Shown: in pieces, positions 53,086-61,776 of the stretch
Layout of the letters: each line of letters begins with the position of its first letter
Position numbering within the stretch: position 1 is the stretch's first letter
Assembly (NCBI RefSeq): GCF_015291645.1
Contig: NZ_CP030056.1
Span: 744,001-808,000, forward strand
Length of the DNA: 64,000 bases
Direction: 5' to 3'
Source of the DNA: Bradyrhizobium sp. CCBAU 53340
Lineage (GTDB): Bacteria > Pseudomonadota > Alphaproteobacteria > Rhizobiales > Xanthobacteraceae
The notes under the pieces: generated by a model
What the model saw: only the letters and a program-made list of their open reading frames with translations
What the model was told of the DNA's origin: nothing
Databases searched by the model: none
Program-made: the position numbers and the translations under genes

Positions 53086-54843
53086 TCAAAGACCGAGGTC
53101 GCGCTTGCGGCCGAAACTCCACTCGATCCCACCGCCATCCCTAACGCTTCCCGTCACATGCTGGCCGAGGCGTTTTTCCAGTTCGCGCGTCCAGGGGACG
53201 AGTTGAAAGCCAAGCCCATTGTCGATCAATGCAAAGCGGCCCGACGTGAGGGACAGGCTCTTTCGGTATGTTCCTGCGACCTGCTCACCGACTGCGGCTT
53301 GCGCGTGAGGCAAGCCGGTCTCGGCCGCGATTTCGGCACCGGCCGCCTCTAGCTCCCGGCGCCGCAGCGTATTGAGGAGATCGCGTTGCAGGATGATGCG
53401 CCCTCCCGCTCGGTGTGCGAGCCCTGCTTCTGCAAGATGTTCGGCTCGCGCCTGCATCGCTTGCCGAGCCTCCCGCCCGAAGCCGCCCAAGGCGAGCGGC
53501 ATCGAATCGCGCTCGACCAGTCGGTGGTCGAGCCAGGTTGCTCCCGGCGCACCTATTTGCGCGGGAAGATCGAAATCCGAGCGATTGGCGAGCACGCGCG
53601 TCGGCCGCTGCTCGTCCATCCCACCGAACTGCCTGACTTCGACAATGCCGCCAATGGGGGGCGCCTGTTCGAATGCCTCAAGACCACGAAAGCGGACGTG
53701 ATGGAGCCGTCCGTCGGTCGCATCAATGAGCGCATAGGCTTCGCCGGTGAGCTCGTCGTGTAGCCCGGTTGCCAATAATCGCCCGATAATCGGTGCGGTC
53801 GTTCTTTCCCCCGTAACGGCGAATTCCGAGAGACTTCGTTCCTGTCCCCGCTCTGTCATCGCTTGATGCATGGTCTTGATGATATCGCCCCGAATTGCAA
53901 GGTCTCTGAGATGGGGTTCTGCGTCCAAACCCACCATCCACTCACCGGGTACCGCCGATGAGGCAAGGCCCATCTTTTGCAGATGCTGAAGGCGCCCGAT
54001 CATAAGGCGGCGGATTTCGGGGTCAGATATCCCTTCCCGATCGGGCCGCAGGTCGAGATAGCCGGTCTCGTCGGCAGCCAGACGGATCTCGCGGTCGAGC
54101 CGTGTCCATCTTTCGGCGAAGACTTCGCGTTCGAGAGCCCTGCGGATCTCGTGCTCGGCTTTGGGCCCGAGCTCGATGGATGCCAGCTCTTCCGCGCGAG
54201 AGCGTAGTCCCTGGCTGATATAGTCGCGGGAGATCACGAGGTCCTCAACGTTGTCGCTGACCCCGCGAACAAGCAGGTGAATGTGTGGATTGTCCGTGTT
54301 CCAGTGATCGACGGCGACCCAGTCGAGCCGTGTGCCGAGGTCCGCCTTCATCTGCCTGGCGAGATCGCGCGTGAACGCTTTCAGATCGCTCATCTCGCCC
54401 CCGTCCTCGGGTGCGATGATGAATCGAAAATGATGCCGATCGCCCTTGCAACGCTCGGCGAAGGCGCTGCCATCAACCTCTTCGCGTTCGGCGTCAAACA
54501 GCGAGGCTCTCTCGCCGCTGCGGGTCACGCCATCGCGCCGGAGGTACGAGATATGCGCCGCGAGTGATGCCGAGCCGAATGCCAATCCCTTATGCCGCGC
54601 GACCCGCGCCTTCACGGTCACGCGGCGCGCAGCGCTAAACAGACGGTTGCGGGCAAACTGGAGCCGGCCGCGGCCGAACGTCGAGCGCCCGACGCGTCCT
54701 CCGCGGCTCATCGAGGAGGCGGAGGTGTGGCCCGCCTTCTGCGCCGCTTGCAGTACCTGATTGAAGAAGCTCTTGGCCTTGGGCGCGCGCGTGCTGCGGA
54801 TGCGGCCGGGCCGGATGTGAAGTTCGCTGTCCTTGGTATTCAC
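53086..54843 (-). CDS. Relaxase, VirD2/RlxS-like (DUF3363)
   Basis: About 585 residues from a GTG at 54843 with AGGAAAG upstream (an ATG 15 codons earlier lacks an SD). The nuclease domain has a candidate catalytic Tyr in 'AAHISYLRRDGVTRSGER' and the metal-binding HUH motif in 'DHWNTDNPHIHLLVRG'. The large C-terminal DUF3363 region runs from about residue 240 to the end ('YLDLRPDREGISDPEIRRL'). It nicks oriT and leads the strand into the recipient. Family: MOB-P-like relaxases of rhizobial ICEs. The cognate oriT is expected nearby, upstream at 54850-55460. Confidence 0.92.
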   Translation of the reverse strand: MNTKDSELHIRPGRIRSTRAPKAKSFFNQVLQAAQKAGHTSASSMSRGGRVGRSTFGRGRLQFARNRLFSAARRVTVKARVARHKGLAFGSASLAAHISYLRRDGVTRSGERASLFDAEREEVDGSAFAERCKGDRHHFRFIIAPEDGGEMSDLKAFTRDLARQMKADLGTRLDWVAVDHWNTDNPHIHLLVRGVSDNVEDLVISRDYISQGLRSRAEELASIELGPKAEHEIRRALEREVFAERWTRLDREIRLAADETGYLDLRPDREGISDPEIRRLMIGRLQHLQKMGLASSAVPGEWMVGLDAEPHLRDLAIRGDIIKTMHQAMTERGQERSLSEFAVTGERTTAPIIGRLLATGLHDELTGEAYALIDATDGRLHHVRFRGLEAFEQAPPIGGIVEVRQFGGMDEQRPTRVLANRSDFDLPAQIGAPGATWLDHRLVERDSMPLALGGFGREARQAMQARAEHLAEAGLAHRAGGRIILQRDLLNTLRRRELEAAGAEIAAETGLPHAQAAVGEQVAGTYRKSLSLTSGRFALIDNGLGFQLVPWTRELEKRLGQHVTGSVRDGGGIEWSFGRKRDLGL

Positions 54844-55057
54844 GGTCGTTCTTTCCTCGTAAATCTTAGTCAGTACCGAAAGATGCATTGAATTTGCTTG
54901 TGAATGTTCAAAGCGCGGCACGCGCCACGACCGATCGGCACGCCAGAACCCAAGCCATGGCAATGGCTTGGCGTTCGACGGGCGAGCCGCTTTTATCTTG
55001 CCCTAGCCCGTCGTTCTTTGTTACTCGCTCTTCCTTCCTCTAGTTGACGAACATTTC

Positions 55058-55083
55058 GTCTGCTGGTCCACGGATCAGCAGAC
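55058..55083. repeat. 26-bp inverted repeat upstream of the relaxase gene
   Basis: GTCTGCTG at 55058-55065 and CAGCAGAC at 55076-55083 pair perfectly. The centre (GTCC-AC-GGAT) continues the symmetry with one wobble. It may bind the relaxosome or a repressor. Confidence 0.6.
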
Positions 55084-55289
55084 AAATCTCCTGCCTTTTC
55101 GCCTGCAAAGGAGGGAGATTTACGGCAAAGAGCAGTTGGGATTCATTGTGGTGGATCCTCCAACAGCGCCTGCAGAAACACGTCGGCTGGTGGCCGATTC
55201 ATTGGGAAAAAAACAGCCGCGACGTGGCAGTTAGTTTGCGAAGCGCACACTGTTTGCGAGCGCTTGCGATAGCGATCGTTACCCGAAGG

Positions 55290-55314
55290 GCCGAGACACC
55301 CATAGGGTGGCTCG
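55290..55314. repeat. Strong stem-loop in the putative oriT region
   Basis: CCGAG-A-CACCC, loop ATA, GGGTG-G-CTCGG. Two perfect 5-bp helices are separated by a single A/G mismatch. Immediately before it lies CCC-GAA-GGG. The compact arrangement resembles a single-strand hairpin recognised by a relaxase, or a structured transcript. Confidence 0.6.
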
Positions 55315-55467
55315 GTGAGGAGCGAAGCGACGAGTAGAGCGCGGGCCGAAGGCATCGCCCATATGCCGTATGCAGATGCCGGACGCTTACGGTCGTTCAC
55401 CTCCGCCCCTCTCACTTCTCGCCGATCGCTCGCTGACATGTGTTCCGCTCCGCAACCGCGCTTCTGA

Positions 55468-56367
55468 TCATTGCATGGTGCGAGAATCGGTCCGCGCCAC
55501 GAATAGACCAGTCGAGCTTGGAACGATCCGCAGAATATCTCGCGAGGAGATAGCGTTCATGATGTCTGCCGAAGGCACAATCCTTATCGACCGGTCGTCC
55601 GTTCTCGGCATGTCAGTTGGCTTATGAGTTGACTGCGGAATGAGCAGCGACGATGCTGATGACGTGACGCCAGCCTTCCAGGTCGGTTGCTGATCGACGT
55701 CCAGCACGGACCCAAGCCTCTTCACATAGGCTTGGGTTTCGACAGGCAATGGACGCCCGGCAAGATGCTCCTGATAGCGCAGCGGTCCTGCGTGATAGGC
55801 AGCAAATACGCCGTTCGGTCCGAAGCGGTCGAGCATTTCACGCAGATACGCCGTTCCTGCCAGGATGTTGTCACGGGGGTCGAACGGATCGCTGCCGAGG
55901 GCGTGCCGGCGGCGCAATTCGGCCCAGGTGTCGGGCATGAGCTGCATCAGCCCCATGGCGCCTTTGGGCGATCTGGCACGAACGTCTCCAGTGCTTTCGA
56001 CAGCCATCACCTCGACAATCCAGGAGACTGGAATGGAAAAACGCTGTGAAGCTTCGATGATGAAGGTTTCGAATGGCTGGGCCCCTTCGTGCTCCGCCCC
56101 TGTTGCTGTCTCCTCGGCGACCGAAGCACTGCAAAGCGCGAGCACGAGCAACAGGAAGGGTGCAGCGAACAGGCGCGCGCCAAACTGTGCCAGGTACGTC
56201 CTCCTGCGCGCCTCTTCCCGATGGAGAAAGCCTTTGTGCGCGCCATTCAGCAGCGGGAGGTGTTCCTCCCTAACATCGCCTTTGCATGGAGGAGCCGGAA
56301 TGGAGAAAGGGCCTTGCGGTCCATCGAACAAGCGCATGGTGAAATGAATATGACGAACACACCTCAT
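55468..56367 (-). CDS. VirB1-like lytic transglycosylase
   Basis: About 299 residues from ATG 56367, coupled to the traF stop (TGATG) with SD GGAGG. Internal hydrophobic segment 'LFAAPFLLLVLALCSASVAE', then the SLT domain: catalytic Glu in 'WIVEVMAVESTGDVRARS', 'GAMGLMQLMPDTWAELRRR', 'NILAGTAYLREMLDRFG', 'FAAYHAGP'. It opens the peptidoglycan for the secretion system. The C-terminal about 60 residues are low in motifs. Confidence 0.9.
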   Translation of the reverse strand: MRCVRHIHFTMRLFDGPQGPFSIPAPPCKGDVREEHLPLLNGAHKGFLHREEARRRTYLAQFGARLFAAPFLLLVLALCSASVAEETATGAEHEGAQPFETFIIEASQRFSIPVSWIVEVMAVESTGDVRARSPKGAMGLMQLMPDTWAELRRRHALGSDPFDPRDNILAGTAYLREMLDRFGPNGVFAAYHAGPLRYQEHLAGRPLPVETQAYVKRLGSVLDVDQQPTWKAGVTSSASSLLIPQSTHKPTDMPRTDDRSIRIVPSADIMNAISSRDILRIVPSSTGLFVARTDSRTMQ

Positions 56368-56879
56368 CACTCCTCCGAGGTCCACACCGGGTCCGCACGG
56401 CCGATCACGGCTGCGGCTGGAAGAAAGCCAAAATACCGGCCGTCGAAGGACTCATCCGATTGCCAGTTCATGAGAAAGAGCTCGGCCGGCCCGACGACGC
56501 GGCAGCCCTGCCAGTCTGGCAGCGGACGGCCGCGGCCGTCACGCTCACGCGCCTCACCCATAGCAATGTTGTCCACCGAGATGGCGAGGCCTGTTCTGCA
56601 AACCGTCTGCCCGGGGAGCGCGAGGATACGTTTGAGCATAGGAAGGCCGAGCGGCAAATAGCCCTTCAGGTCGAGGAAGCTCGCCAGCGGTTCAGGCGGC
56701 TGAACCGCAACCAGCTCCGTGACATACAAAGTCTCTGCGGAACGCAGGCGGTAAAGGCCGATGGGCACGCTCGGCGATGCATTCCAGATGAAGGCCGGCG
56801 TTCGCCCTTCCACGATGGTTACGGCGATCGCTGCGGCAGCCCCGCACATCGCAAGCAGCGTCATCATCCGCCCTCTCAT
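56367..56879 (-). CDS. traF: S26-family conjugal transfer peptidase TraF
   Basis: 170 residues. N-terminal membrane helix ('LLAMCGAAAAIAVTIVEG'), catalytic Ser in 'NASPSVPIGLYRL', catalytic Lys in 'LPMLKRILALPGQTVCR', C-terminal 'NWQSDESFDGRYFGFLP'. TraF-type signal peptidases process and cyclise the TrbC pilin. Coupled at both ends to its neighbours. Confidence 0.93.
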   Translation of the reverse strand: MRGRMMTLLAMCGAAAAIAVTIVEGRTPAFIWNASPSVPIGLYRLRSAETLYVTELVAVQPPEPLASFLDLKGYLPLGLPMLKRILALPGQTVCRTGLAISVDNIAMGEARERDGRGRPLPDWQGCRVVGPAELFLMNWQSDESFDGRYFGFLPAAAVIGRADPVWTSEE

Positions 56880-57340
56880 CGGATGATCCTCCGCCGGCGA
56901 AGCCAGGCCTGATGGCGAGCTTTCGTGTAGGGACGTGGGCTTTCATTGACGGAAAGACGGTTGTGGACATGCTGCCAATGATCTGGGGCGACATCAGCCG
57001 GATCGATACCAAGTGCCTCGACGGCATCGATCATCTGCAGCACGCGCTCGACCTTCGGCCAGCCAGAAAGGCGAAGCAGAATGTCGCCTCCTGGCTTCAC
57101 ATAGGGCACGGTCGAGCAGCGCTGACCCGCGGCGACGGCACGCAGGATATCAATGCGCGAAATCACCGTCCCGAAATCATTCGACGTCCAACGAACGAAC
57201 GCAAAGATGCTGCCTGGAGCAAATGCCAGGACGCGACGATGGCGATCGAGCTTCCGTTCCTCGACATTGCGGCCAAATCGAACCCGGTTCTCGATCCGCT
57301 TCTCCAGCCACAGCACTTCCACCTCGGTGAGATCGCTCAT
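56876..57340 (-). CDS. DUF2840 protein of the conjugation module
   Basis: 154 residues from ATG 57340 (SD GGGAGAG). 'TEVEVLWLEKRIENRVRFGR', 'VLAFAPGSIFAFVRWTSNDF', 'GTVISRIDILRAV', 'LLRLSGWPKVERVLQMIDAV'. DUF2840 regularly lies between parA and traF in such elements. Function unknown. Confidence 0.85.
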   Translation of the reverse strand: MSDLTEVEVLWLEKRIENRVRFGRNVEERKLDRHRRVLAFAPGSIFAFVRWTSNDFGTVISRIDILRAVAAGQRCSTVPYVKPGGDILLRLSGWPKVERVLQMIDAVEALGIDPADVAPDHWQHVHNRLSVNESPRPYTKARHQAWLRRRRIIR

Positions 57341-57556
57341 GCTGTCTCTCCCGGAAGCTCGAAAAGCCAACGGCTAGTGATGAGGACGGACGATTGCGGG
57401 ATTTGAACCTGAAGGCAGCTCGACCGTCCGTGCCACTGCCGCTCTTCCACAATGTGGGCAACAGCGAGTTCCGTTAGAAGAAATCCGAAGGATTTCTGGT
57501 TAGTAAAGTTAGGGGGCCAGGAAAGCGCGCGTTCACAAGCCTTTAGGTTCGCTTTC
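57341..57556. other. Gap where parA is usually found
   Basis: The 286 bp between DUF2840 and repA contain no ATPase gene. The left part is unassigned; the right part holds the iteron-like repeats. A word resembling a tRNA T-arm near 57400 is not part of a tRNA fold. Confidence 0.45.
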
Positions 57557-57620
57557 GGTCCCCGATAGCACGATGATCTGGTCCCTGATGGCACGAGGGT
57601 TGCGGTCCCCGATAGCACGA
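57557..57620. repeat. Iteron-like direct repeats downstream of repA
   Basis: Three copies of GGTCCCYGATRGCACGA: 57557-57573, 57580-57596 and 57604-57620, with spacing of 23 and 24 bp. A diverged fourth (GGTCCCGAACGACGCG) starts at about 57649, inside the repA 3' end. Period near two helical turns and closeness to repA mark a candidate replication origin. Confidence 0.7.
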
Positions 57621-57626
57621 GCTGAT

Positions 57627-58532
57627 TCACAGGTTGTCCCCTGAAATTGGTCCCGAACGACGCGCCGACAGGCGCGCCGTAACGGGAAGGTTTGGGATCG
57701 AGGCGAAGTTCAGCCGCTCGCGGCCGTTTGGATCGCGCGTGAGGACGAGCCGATAGCCCGGCAATGTCTGCCGCTGGACAATCTGTCGAACGTCGTAGGC
57801 AAAATGCTTGAGCGGCGAGAGGCTGCCGGACTTGGCATGAAGATGGGCAAGGTCGAAGCTCCAGCCGCCGCGCTGCCGGCCGCCGTGCTTGCGCACCAGC
57901 CGGTAAAGCCAGCGCTCAAGGCCACCTGTCAGGTCGAAATAGGCGCGGTCGATCGTCAGAACGAGAGCGTCATCGATCACGCCGGCATAGAACCAATCTG
58001 GCAGGATCAGTTCGATCCCAAATGGTCTGCCATATGCATCAGCGGCTTCCTTCCACTCGTTAATCCAGGAGAAGCGGTGCCGCCGCCGTTCTGCGGGTTG
58101 ACGGATCGAGGTCAGCACGGTCGTTGACTGAAGTCTGTCAAGACCTGCCTTCAGCCGGTCGTAGTCGCGTGCGCTGGTGCCGCGGCCGACGAACGTCAGA
58201 ATCTCATATGGCGTTGCGGCTATCAGGCGTGATGTTTTCAGACCGGCATCGCGAGCTTCGACGATCTGGGAGGCAGCCCAAATCAGGACGTCGGCGTCCC
58301 AGATCGTTGCCATGCCGTGCTCCGGGACAGCTTCGACGCGGATTGAGGTTGTTCCGGCGCAGAAATCGATGGGCACGATCCTTTTGGTCTTAGCCAGCGA
58401 AAAGAATGGATAAGCCATCAGATCCTGCGCATCGCGTGGAGCAAGATCTCCCGGCAGGGCGCGGAAAAGCTCAAGCTGATGGCGGTCGGCTTGCTGAATG
58501 CGTCGCATGATGATTGCCTTCAGAGCGACCAT
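57627..58532 (-). CDS. Replication initiator protein RepA family
   Basis: 301 residues. 'QLELFRALPGDLAPRDAQDL', 'YPFFSLAKTKRIVPIDF', 'DADVLIWAASQIVEARDAGL', 'TPYEILTFVGRGTSARDYDR', 'DYVLTIDRAYFDLTGGLERW'-like central region and 'RKHGGRQRGGWSFDLAHLHA' correspond to the RPA-type initiator of alphaproteobacterial plasmids and ICEs. It allows transient autonomous replication of the excised element. Start overlaps the HTH gene stop as TGATG. Confidence 0.88.
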   Translation of the reverse strand: MVALKAIIMRRIQQADRHQLELFRALPGDLAPRDAQDLMAYPFFSLAKTKRIVPIDFCAGTTSIRVEAVPEHGMATIWDADVLIWAASQIVEARDAGLKTSRLIAATPYEILTFVGRGTSARDYDRLKAGLDRLQSTTVLTSIRQPAERRRHRFSWINEWKEAADAYGRPFGIELILPDWFYAGVIDDALVLTIDRAYFDLTGGLERWLYRLVRKHGGRQRGGWSFDLAHLHAKSGSLSPLKHFAYDVRQIVQRQTLPGYRLVLTRDPNGRERLNFASIPNLPVTARLSARRSGPISGDNL

Positions 58533-58813
58533 CAGCGGTGTTCCTGGCCGGCATAACGACGTAGTTGCGAATGCTTTTTGGCCGGCAGCACCGTGTCTTT
58601 GCCAGGGTCAGAAGTGGACGTTTTGGCGCCGAGATCGGCCCACGCTTTCAGGTCGTCCAAGGCGTAGACGACGCGGCCGCCGATCTTCCGGTAGGTCGGC
58701 CCGGTACCGTAAGTGCGATGTTTTTCCAGCGTGCGGCCAGACAGGCCGAGGTAGCGTGCAGCCTCGGGAGTGCGCAGGAAACGCGGAGGAAGTCCGGCGG
58801 TCGGATCGGGCAT
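58532..58813 (-). CDS. Small helix-turn-helix (AlpA/MerR-like) protein
   Basis: 93 residues from ATG 58813. 'PRFLRTPEAARYLGLSGRTL', 'KHRTYGTGPTYRKIGGRVVY', 'ALDDLKAWADLGAK': a winged HTH of the excisionase/AlpA type. It is coupled to repA and probably regulates it or acts as a recombination directionality factor. Confidence 0.88.
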   Translation of the reverse strand: MPDPTAGLPPRFLRTPEAARYLGLSGRTLEKHRTYGTGPTYRKIGGRVVYALDDLKAWADLGAKTSTSDPGKDTVLPAKKHSQLRRYAGQEHR

Positions 58814-58944
58814 TTGAGAGCTCCAAGATGGCGGCGCACCACCCATGAGGGCGCCGGCGTGGGTGTGGTCATCTTGGAGAAGCAGGGCTTCGGAGGGGGA
58901 TGCCGAAGATCGGGGGTGCATGTTTCGACACCCCCGCGATGAGG

Positions 58945-59577
58945 CTATTTGTTCCTGCGCCCGGAGCGCAGAAGCCTGCAATAGCCGCCCCGCATCAAGG
59001 AGAAGCCGTCGTGTACCAGACGGATGATGAGGCTACGGGAATCGTGGGTCTTCCAGGCTTGCTTTGGGACGCTTTTCTTTCCAAGCAGTGCCAACGCGAT
59101 CACACGATAGCTGCTACCGGCATGACGTGCGTCGAGCGCACGCGCGACTTGCCTTAGGCGATCCCGGCGCTGTTTGGAAAGTTCGTGGAAAGCGGGGCCT
59201 GCCGCGCGTCCGTTGAGCGCGCGCCACAATCTGCGAGCTGCATGCGCTCGCGGCGGCAAGTTCTCATCGAAGGGAAGTTTGGCGGCATAGCGATGACCAA
59301 TGGAAGGTTCATCCTTCAACCAGACACGGTGGTTCACGGTCCCGATGCGCAGCACGGCGTGCCACCCATCAGCGGCGCGACGCATTTCGGCCGTCGAGAC
59401 GTTGAATAGAGGTAGATCTGGCGCACTCGGGTCAGCGCCTGACGTCGTTACCGCAACCGGGACGACATCCGGCAGCGCCTCGGGCGCCCAAAAGATTGTC
59501 TGTTGATCAAAGGACCGCTGCGGGTCATGGGCGAAAGCAGATGCCCCACTTCCTCCTGAATTCCTCGGTGACTTCAC
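58945..59577 (-). CDS. DUF2285 (RovC-like DNA-binding domain) protein
   Basis: About 210 codons. 'IFWAPEALPDVVPVAV', then 'VLRIGTVNHRVWLKDEPSIG', 'LPFDENLPPRAHAARRLWRA', 'QRRDRLRQVARALDARHAG', 'KTHDSRSLIIRLVHDGFSLM' and 'RGGYCRLLRSGRR', the DUF2285 domain. The first residues before 'FAHDPQRSFDQQ' belong to a frame change: homologues usually have a DUF6499 domain fused in front, here in the other frame (59719-59525). A regulator of the mobile element by association. Confidence 0.8.
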   Translation of the reverse strand: MKSPRNSGGSGASAFAHDPQRSFDQQTIFWAPEALPDVVPVAVTTSGADPSAPDLPLFNVSTAEMRRAADGWHAVLRIGTVNHRVWLKDEPSIGHRYAAKLPFDENLPPRAHAARRLWRALNGRAAGPAFHELSKQRRDRLRQVARALDARHAGSSYRVIALALLGKKSVPKQAWKTHDSRSLIIRLVHDGFSLMRGGYCRLLRSGRRNK

Positions 59578-59719
59578 CCGTCGGGCTCTTGGCGATCACA
59601 GCCTGGTAGTCACGTTGGTATTCAGGATTGCGACGCACGAACTCCCAAGCGATATCAGTGGGGTCAGCATTATTCAGGTAGTCGTAGGAGTCCGGGGAGC
59701 GCCAATCGACTTGGGCCAT
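59525..59719 (-). CDS. DUF6499-type small domain, probably split from DUF2285
   Basis: 64 residues from ATG 59719: 'AQVDWRSPDSYDYLNNADPT', 'DIAWEFVRRNPEYQRDYQAV', ending 'FRRKWGICFRP'. In relatives this precedes DUF2285 in one chain. Here it stops at 59525, overlapping the DUF2285 frame by 53 bp, so a single indel at about 59540-59560 has split it, or the two parts are expressed separately. Confidence 0.7.
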   Translation of the reverse strand: MAQVDWRSPDSYDYLNNADPTDIAWEFVRRNPEYQRDYQAVIAKSPTGEVTEEFRRKWGICFRP

Positions 59720-59884
59720 AACATCCGCCTCATTGCAAAGAGCTAACAACGATGACGGCGCAATAGCTGCGAACAGGCCTTTGGGAAAAGATGCCAGCTT
59801 GTCACCACGTGGTGCACGTGAGTCACCACGCCCGAGTGCCGAGAAAAAGGTGTCGTCAGAACCAAAGCCGTCTAGAAAACTATT

Positions 59885-60157
59885 CTAGGTTGATCTAGGT
59901 CCGCGCAACAGACGTCCCTGTTCGGTCAACCACTTCGCGCGCTGAACATGTGTCTGGTATGCAGTACGCGCACGCTCCGGCTCGCGATCGGAGTCGATGT
60001 GCAACACGATCCGAGCGACCTCGGACCAATCGGCCCCCTCGCTCTCCGCCTGCAGAAGGCGCATGTAGGTTACGACATGCTGTTCGTCGTAGGAGGTCAT
60101 GGCGTCCCCAGCGGGAGGGGCATCGGCCACTTCGGGATTTAAGTTGAACTTGGTCAT
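59885..60157 (-). CDS. Small DUF2285-like DNA-binding protein
   Basis: 90 residues from ATG 60157: 'SYDEQHVVTYMRLLQAESEG', 'ADWSEVARIVLHIDSDREPE', 'RARTAYQTHVQRAKWLTEQG', 'LLRG'. This compact helical protein always accompanies the DUF2285 genes in these elements. Role unknown. Confidence 0.75.
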   Translation of the reverse strand: MTKFNLNPEVADAPPAGDAMTSYDEQHVVTYMRLLQAESEGADWSEVARIVLHIDSDREPERARTAYQTHVQRAKWLTEQGRLLRGPRST

Positions 60158-60300
60158 GGGCTGACAACAAACATCGAATAATTGCAAGGTTCCTGGACGC
60201 GCGATTGACGAGCGGTCTCATTTTAGTCGTATTCCGGGGTCGGTGCAGATACATACTATAGGAGATAAACCTCATAGTATGTAAGACGCAACTTGCGCGA

Positions 60301-60549
60301 ATGGACATGCGCAAGTTGGTCGGCCGGAATTTCGCAAAGCTGCGGAAGCAAAAGCGCTTTACGCAGGAGAAGTTCGCCGACCTGTCCGGCTTTACTCAAC
60401 AATACATCAGCGACTTGGAACGCGGCCGCCGCAATCCAACCGTCGTAAGCCTGTTCCAGCTCGCCAGTGCGTTGGGCGTCACTCCGGTTGATCTCATCGC
60501 GCCGGACGAGGAGGCGCGAAACGAAGGAAAACTGGCCAAGCGGAAGTAA
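60301..60549 (+). CDS. XRE-family regulator 1
   Basis: 82 residues with a Cro/CI HTH: 'LVGRNFAKLRKQKRFTQEKF', 'ADLSGFTQQYISDLERGRRN', 'FQLASALGVTPVDLI'. Transcribed divergently from the minus-strand genes, as typical for a repressor of a conjugation operon. Confidence 0.9.
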   Translation: MDMRKLVGRNFAKLRKQKRFTQEKFADLSGFTQQYISDLERGRRNPTVVSLFQLASALGVTPVDLIAPDEEARNEGKLAKRK

Positions 60550-60816
60550 CTGTTTCCGAAAAAGCCAAAGCACCTGCCCCAAGTGAGGGTAGGACGCTTC
60601 CCACAGGTGCGACGATGGTTCGGACAGCACTGTTCGCACGTCGACGGCTCCAACGGCCTACAAAAGTCTTACCGTTTCAGCTGCGCCAGCAACCTCCTTG
60701 GGAGACACGGGATGTTCTGGTGATGGCGTGCTGAACGGTCTCTCTATCGAGAGCCTACTTAAATAGTCGGGCCATATCCAGTGGTTTAATGGGCCACCAA
60801 ATGGCTGCCTGCGCAA

Positions 60817-61098
60817 ATGAAAGCTCGCGCACTCGTAGCCTGGAATATACGCCGGATACGCGTCGATCGCGGTATTCCGCAGGAGCAATTGGCTTATGAC
60901 GCGGGAATAGATCGTTCGTATATGAGTGGTCTTGAGCGGAAGTTGGAAAATCCTACGATTGATTTGCTTGACCGGTTGGCTGACACCCTCGGTGTCCAAC
61001 TCAACGAGTTATTCCTTCCATTACCAAAGGGCGCTACGATCCATAAAACATTGCCTAAAGGGCGCAAATCGACCCGACTTGACCGCAAGAAGAAATAA
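60817..61098 (+). CDS. XRE-family regulator 2
   Basis: 93 residues, a second Cro/CI HTH: 'ALVAWNIRRIRVDRGIPQEQ', 'LAYDAGIDRSYMSGLERKLE', 'LLDRLADTLGVQLNELFLP', with a basic tail 'KGRKSTRLDRKKK'. It differs from the upstream XRE protein; the two may form a regulatory switch. Confidence 0.9.
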   Translation: MKARALVAWNIRRIRVDRGIPQEQLAYDAGIDRSYMSGLERKLENPTIDLLDRLADTLGVQLNELFLPLPKGATIHKTLPKGRKSTRLDRKKK

Positions 61099-61345
61099 CA
61101 CCCTCTGTTTCGACAATCGCGGGATATACGCCTACGTCGCTTGTGTAACGCGTGGGCCGTCTTTGGAGCGAGATGGCCCTGATCGTAACAGGCCGGTGCG
61201 AAGGGGTTTGCCGATCTCAGTGGCGCCGACCTGTGGCTAGTGCTGAATCCATCGCAAAATTAAGATTCGCATTCCGAGCCCATGGAATTCGCGCCGATGT
61301 GCGGAAAGCCCGCCCGGCGAACCGGGCGGGGCTTGGCGGAGGATC

Positions 61346-61666
61346 TCACTCGCCGTTCTTGCGCGGCCGGGACCAGAGCAGGTTGTAGCCCTCGCCACCT
61401 TCGTCGTCGAACAGGCTCGCGTAGATCGGCGCGTTGAAGGAGGGATCGTCAAGCTTGATCGAGAGGTAGTCGCGGCCCTCTTCGGAGCGCTTCGACCAGG
61501 CTGCGCCGATCTCGGCCCGACCCACATAGATGCGGTGGCTGGGCGCGTTCTCGTTGGAGCGGTTGGTCTCGGCGACGATGCGGACGCCCCTAGCCTGCAA
61601 GCTCAGCGTGACGATCTCGCCCTGGAAATCATTGCCGACCTTCTTGAAAGTTCCGATATTAGCCAT
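61346..61666 (-). CDS. DUF736 family protein
   Basis: 106 residues: 'MANIGTFKKVGNDFQGEIVT', 'APSHRIYVGRAEIGAAWSKR', 'YLSIKLDDPSFNAPIYASLF', 'YNLLWSRPRKNGE'. DUF736 genes mark rhizobial and sphingomonad ICEs; function unknown. A single-gene unit with SD GGAGAAGC before the ATG. Confidence 0.92.
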   Translation of the reverse strand: MANIGTFKKVGNDFQGEIVTLSLQARGVRIVAETNRSNENAPSHRIYVGRAEIGAAWSKRSEEGRDYLSIKLDDPSFNAPIYASLFDDEGGEGYNLLWSRPRKNGE

Positions 61667-61776
61667 CTTGCTTCTCCGTTGTGTTTCGAGCCCGCGACCA
61701 CCGCGGCCTCGATGGCGATCTCAAGGGCGAGGACGATCGGCGACGCACCCGCTCGCGGGCTGAAGCGCAGCGGAGG

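Larger units (their letters stand above)
54844..55467. other. Probable origin-of-transfer region
   Basis: About 620 bp without a convincing gene between the relaxase and the transglycosylase genes. It contains a 26-bp dyad (55058-55083) and a strong stem-loop (55290-55314). Short GAA-looped stems CCC-GAA-GGG and GGAGCGAAGCGACG flank the second. Position upstream of the relaxase gene and structure density fit an oriT, but no nick site can be identified with certainty. Confidence 0.5.

Noticed and set aside
57381..57475. tRNA-like T-arm (GGTTCAAATCC on the minus strand)
   Set aside because: No matching acceptor stem, D-arm or anticodon arm can be formed around it; only the T-loop word fits, so it is not called a tRNA or att remnant.
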